A stretch of DNA of 64,000 bases from Ooceraea biroi. Lineage: Eukaryota > Arthropoda > Insecta > Hymenoptera > Formicidae. Below the pieces are notes generated by a model that searched no databases, was not told the origin of the DNA, and was given only the letters and a program-made list of their open reading frames with translations. Position 1 is the first letter of the stretch. Each line of letters starts with the position of its first letter. Both the position numbers and the translations under genes were made by a program. Location of the stretch: assembly GCF_003672135.1 (NCBI RefSeq), contig NC_039506.1, positions 16,182,001 to 16,246,000 of the forward strand, written 5' to 3'. Shown here piece by piece: positions 59,151 through 64,000 of the stretch.

Positions 59151-59966
59151 AAAGGGGTGGATGGTAATAACCTTTAATAATTGTGAATGAGGATTCGGTT
59201 TTCTGATTGACCATTATCTATGGTGAGAGAGGAGGCTGAGGCCATGGAGGCTGTCGAGAAACAAGAATAATGCCAGGCTTATGGGAGTAACAGTAAATAC
59301 GCGGCCGAGTATTGCGGTATATCTGCGGTACACTGTTGATACTTCAATTTTATAATTGTACTATGCAATTAACTCTCCTCCAAGAGTTAATGCCCGAGCT
59401 AACGTTCGTTCATTTAGAGAAAAACTTATGCTTATGATCAAGATTATCGTTTGAATATAATAAGCCTAAGAAATGTTCTATCATGTTCTATATGCTGTTT
59501 CTATCATGTAACAAAAGATTATGCGAACATATTCAAATAAAATGTTAAATTACTCGTACATATTATCTATATTTTTTAAATAAGAATAAAACTAGAAACA
59601 ATAACTATAAGTAAAAATTACGCGTATAATTAGCGAGGAATTACTTTTCATTGATTTTAACAGCACCATCTTTTGGAGATACCAAGAAATCTGAAAGGCT
59701 CGCTAAGATCTTGTTTAATTGTCGATCCTCGATAAATTCAGTTATGATTAGTAAATTATAACTTGTAAAAAGTTGTTCAGTGAAGAAATTGGACCTTTTC
59801 TCTCACTTTAGCCTTTTGTTTTTTCGAAGCGAAATGTACGTATACGAATCGTACTTTGAAAATAAAATCGCGCTTGTGACACTATTGAGATATACCAATA
59901 TTATATAATCAGTTGTATGTATTTAAAAAATACAGCTTTGCTTCATCGTTGAATCCTCGTCATTAC
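59151..59966. other. No gene seen
   Basis: AT-rich unique-looking sequence. Confidence 0.5.
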
Positions 59967-60403
59967 CTAATTTTTCAACCAAAGACAGCAACGTCTCTCA
60001 TAGTGGAGTTTTTGAAAACTAACTTTTCTAGAGTTGAAAATTCCTTTTTCTTTTATCGATAAAAAAGGTTTATGAGTAGCCTTAAATGCGAGCTTGTCGG
60101 CCAACGGAGCCCCAATAACAACATTTATCCTGTAGAAATGTACGAAGTCTAGCGAGTTTTTTTTTATTAAAAATAAAAAGTAAATTGGCAACGGGTACGA
60201 CGAAGCCTAGCAAGGTAGTTGCGAGACCATAAGTGCCATCTATCAGAAGTTGTTAAAACTTGTTTCAACTGCTGACAAATTGTCATTCCATAGGCGTTGG
60301 TAGGCATCAATAATCGATTATTATTATTAGTTTCGAAGATGCACAAGCTGAAATGAAAGAAGTCACGCTCTTCACAAAATTGGTCTTTAAAAAAATCCGC
60401 CAT
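59967..60403 (-). pseudogene. Possible decayed coding fragment, family unknown
   Basis: Three protein-like segments lie on the minus strand in different frames. The first starts at an ATG at 60403 (AAATGGCGG context) and reads 78 codons. A second register, open from 60252 to 60085, contains DGTYGLATTLLGFVVPVANL followed by LFIFNKKKLARLRTFLQD, a hydrophobic segment and then a basic stretch, as in a membrane protein. The third (60191-59967) contains VIGAPLADKLAFKATHKPF. An A-run at about 60158-60166 lies where registers two and three could be joined by a slip. The pattern would fit a frameshifted remnant of a membrane protein such as a chemoreceptor, but I cannot match it to a family, and chance remains likely. 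Confidence 0.15.
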
Positions 60404-62278
60404 TTCGTTCGCGATCCTTTGCCATCTTTATCATTAGTATCGAAATTTCTATATTGGATAATTATATAATTCAAAATTATGTTTCGTATTGTTTAAATTG
60501 TAATACGTGACCGGAAAGGATAATGAGACACAAAGCAAAAGATAAAGAGGCGAACAGAGTGCCTGACACTTTGAAACTGTGTATATTTCCAGTACCAAAT
60601 ACATAAAATCCAATACAGCCTGTTCTTACAGTTCTTACATCGCAAAACTCAGAAAAATTCGAAACAAGCAGTCTGAGAGAAGAAAATTTACACTTTAAAT
60701 CGAAAACAAGTGTTTCTAGCTAACTAAATTGTCAATAACTTTAAACGACAATAATCGAAAAAAGCAACTATTATTAAAAAATATAATTGGACTAATTAAA
60801 AACACATACATCGACAATATCGTACATACATGCGCGATAAATTGCCCTTGGGGCTTATTGTTTCTTACATCATCAAAATTCAATGAAATTGATCGAATTT
60901 TACGAAATGTATCTATCAATTGTCAAAAACGAGATGGACTAAAAGCACAGAGATTAATGTTAATGTAATTTGTAAAAAAGTTGATTGCTACAATAATTAC
61001 TCTATGAAAAAATCGCGTGATAAGTTACGTCTATCGAGTTAATCTAGCGTTACACATAAACTAACGAGGGACAACAGCTGAATGGACGAGTCAAAAAATT
61101 GAAAAGACATAATCGGCTATTGGCGTTTGACTCGTGTTAAACACCACGTTTACTCGTGATAAATATTGCTTCTAATCTCTCACAGATATCTCGTCTTTTC
61201 AAAATTATATTCGCGCGCATATCTTTTCTGTTCCTGTATTAGGCATACTTGGAATCTTTTCATACTTTTAGGATAGCTCACGGCATTGTCATTTAAATTT
61301 CTTCGTTATATATGGCTTTTTCTTGATAAAAATATTGAAAAATGAGTATTTCTCAAACGAAAAGTAATGAAAGATGTTATCTTAAAATAACACGTGTGTG
61401 TGTAGTGATTTCTGATCTCCACTCTTCTCGCAGACATCCGTCCTTAAGAATTATGATTAGAAAGTACCGATAAAGTCCTTACGTCTCTCCTACTATTACA
61501 TTGGTTTATTAGATAATGCAGCCAATGAATTACAAATTCATATGAAATAATATCGCTAATGAATTATTCATATTCATTACCAATAATACGTTTGTTTCCG
61601 TTCGATTTTCAAGTCTCGCTCGTAAACTTAACGCTTCGAAAAGGTCATTCCCTGTGGATTGCTGACGATCTCTTGTTGGATTTAGATCGCAAAAGTGCAC
61701 TTCAGAATCCATCTTTTTGACTTCACGAGAATCGCAACCGATAAATCTATCGCATTACATTATCGCGCCTGTTTTGGATAGAACAAACTTGACTTGACTC
61801 GAATCCTAATGTTGATACAAAGATATGAATTTTAATCGAGGCCATTGTTTTATCGTGGTACAAGTACAAGTAACGAGGCAGTCAAGTTTCGCTCACTTTG
61901 AATTTCGTACGCGAGTTAGAATTCTATCTATCGCGTTCGAGTCTTTGTGACGCGTATTCTAATTTTTGTAAAGAGAATTTATAATTAAAAAGAAAACTAT
62001 ACAATCGACGATGTGACGATGTAAAAATGATGTGCAATTACACGTAATAACATACAATTTAATATTATGTCCATTTAAGATATAATTTCAGTCTTGTATG
62101 TGCTTAGACATGCGCACGCGCGCGCAAAAGGGTTTAATTTGAACAGAGCTTTATTTTTCGGGATTTTCACGTTAGAAATATGAAGACTGTAAAACTACTA
62201 ATTTTTTAAAAGAGATCATATCTGTCTCAAAATGTTACTCATTTATTTAAAAGATTATAAAAATGTAAAAATTCGGGC
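60404..62278. other. No gene seen
   Basis: AT-rich sequence with frames below 80 codons and a short GT run near 61393-61404. Confidence 0.5.
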
Positions 62279-62291
62279 CACACACACACAA
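62279..62291. repeat. (CA)n microsatellite
   Basis: About six CA units. A looser CA/CTCA patch follows at 62560-62605. Confidence 0.85.
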
Positions 62292-62390
62292 GCCCGAACG
62301 CGATAGCGGCAATCCTTGAATCGAATGAATCCTCGAACGAAACATCATGATACATCATCGCACGCAACTTGAGAACCATAACACGTTCCT

Positions 62391-62408
62391 CGTGCTCTTC
62401 CGAGCACG
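62391..62408. other. Tetraloop hairpin, 7-bp stem
   Basis: CGTGCTC (62391-62397) pairs perfectly with GAGCACG (62402-62408) around TTCC. It is compact and GC-rich; no function is assigned. Confidence 0.5.
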
Positions 62409-62605
62409 GCAATTCTCTCATCGAATGTCATCAAGTATCAACACGTTTAACGCCGGGTAAGCTCTCGCTTGATTTTCGTACAAGTCCGATTAAAAACAAA
62501 CATATCCTGCAGGATACAAGATTGTAGATAAAATACAAGTAAACATACAAGTAGACTCTCCCACTCACACAGACACACACGTACATACACTCACTCTCAC
62601 CCTCT

Positions 62606-64000
62606 CTCGTTGCAATTATAGTCATTATATTCTTTTCGTTCACATTGGCAGTATACACACAATAAATTTCTAAGTAGTTTCACTTTATATACGTACGTCA
62701 ACGAGACGCTAGTCATCGGCACGAGTGCCACGGCATTGAAAATATTAAATGATTACGTGAAGCACACGCGGGAATCATGATCGAGAATCGTACATGATTA
62801 CCGGTGACCGAGCGTGTGATCAAGATGTGCGCTCTGACCCTGCCCGACTATCGACGCAAAACAGTAGTATGAATGATATGGGGATGATGATTTCAGGCGA
62901 TGTCGTGAAAGTCAGCCAAGGAGGATCTCGAGCACATCGTCATCCCACCCTCGAAACGACTGACTCGTGTCGTAACGCGATGGCAGTCTTTCGGCTTTCC
63001 GCGTGGTGTGTCAATTGACAATTATATATCAGTTGATCGATCATCACGATAGAGACGGAGCTCGTGCCTCTAGCCATCGAATTTTACACGCTGTGTCGTC
63101 GATTCTTGCCCTTTTACTGTTGAAACGTACGTTACGCGAGTAACGTGTACATACTCGTACATTCGATAGAGTTGTTAGAAGCAGCGAGAGTAAGGATGTC
63201 GTCTCGATTGTGCGTAAAAATCGTTTGACGTATCATTGATCTTAGACTAGTGATACCTCAGTGAATCTGGCATTGATGACGAATGCCGCATAGTGCAACA
63301 TTTTCATTCTTTGTCCCGACTACTCGGAGACGAACGACATATAATAGCGAGGATGATCACCGCAAGTATCGAACCGTTCACACGGCTGTGCGAGAAGACG
63401 ACTTATTATAAATAAAATATGTGCGAGCTTTGTCAGAAAAGTATGTATCGTGAAATATCAAAATGTGCTAATATCCGGTTTTTGCGTTCGCTCCGCTTTG
63501 TTCACTCCCTATCCTCGCATCCTCGCGTGGAGACGCTAGTCGCTCTAGTCTTGTTTCAGTTTTCGTCGCACAGTGGATGTGAATGTATAATAATATAAAC
63601 GAACGACGCGAAATCGTCTATCGATCTATAGAAGTCTCCGCCAGTGACCTCGACTAGACGCTAATTCGAATAAAAAATAATAGTAACGGAATCATATCAC
63701 CCGATGATGACGATCGCTTTCGCGAATCGATAACAATGAATCGTGTCGAGAAACCTATTCTTATTAGTATTCGTAAATCACAGTCAATTTAATAGGAATG
63801 GACATGAGTAGCAGTACAGAAATAACAATAATTGAATTTCTTGCTAAAGACGCGATTTCACTTTAACCGCTATTATTGTTATTATTATTATTATCCTCTA
63901 GGACAGTTTTTATACGCGTGGCTTAAAATGCCGTGTTGAGCATCGCGCAAATATGAGCAATAGCTTAGGCGTGCAATGTTTGCATTACTAATAATTGCCA
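62606..64000. other. No gene seen; repeated palindromic word and (TTA)n
   Basis: Mixed sequence. It holds GTTACGCGAGTAACGTGTA at 63131-63149, the second copy of the word at 23598-23616, and an imperfect TTA run at 63871-63894. No frame beyond 74 codons. Confidence 0.55.

Overview
The window looks like non-coding DNA from an insect nuclear genome, most probably a hymenopteran and perhaps an ant. That assignment is inference. It rests on abundant, undepleted CpG next to AT-rich stretches, very dense GA/CT, TA, GC and pentamer microsatellites, a decayed mariner-family transposon, and no operons, ribosome-binding sites or long uninterrupted genes. I found no protein-coding exon I would defend with confidence. 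The window reads as intergenic desert or the inside of a very long intron. Most open frames of 60 to 180 codons are translations of simple repeats, strand-biased purine/pyrimidine tracts or CpG-rich patches.

The best-supported discrete element is an internally deleted mariner-family transposon at 5950-6674. It has two 26-bp terminal inverted repeats (22 of 26 matching), a TA on each side, and a minus-strand transposase remnant that joins the N-terminal region to the C-terminal end. The centre, with two of the three catalytic aspartates, is gone.

Repeats dominate the rest. From left to right the main ones are: a (GGGA)n tract at the left edge; (TA)n at 5667-5699; (TTA)14 at 7258-7299; a cluster of inverted repeats at 8573-8739; a self-complementary AGCT array at 9773-9820; a pentamer array at 13569-13730; a large pentamer satellite at 22681-23525 built of alternating GGTGA and GGCGA blocks; tetramer arrays at 24059-24206 and 36672-37045; and a short GGCGA array at 49149-49200. 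Purine-only or pyrimidine-only tracts of roughly 90-580 bp recur from 7918 to 59150.

CpG-rich patches, which could hold promoters, enhancers or unrecognised 5' exons, lie at 3357-3800, 14240-14540, 19413-20270, 33700-34450, 37050-37400, 37940-38330, 45830-46240, 48900-49640, 51180-51720 and 56720-57420. Within 33700-34450, a good splice donor and acceptor pair overlaps a tiny frame with a signal-peptide-like start. Other weak coding candidates are a 209-codon frame at 41188-41817 and protein-like fragments in different frames on the minus strand at 59967-60403. Structure not explained by genes includes a 15-bp-stem hairpin at 21667-21702, a 13-bp-stem hairpin at 1243-1271, and a palindromic 19-mer present exactly twice, about 39.5 kb apart (23598-23616 and 63131-63149).
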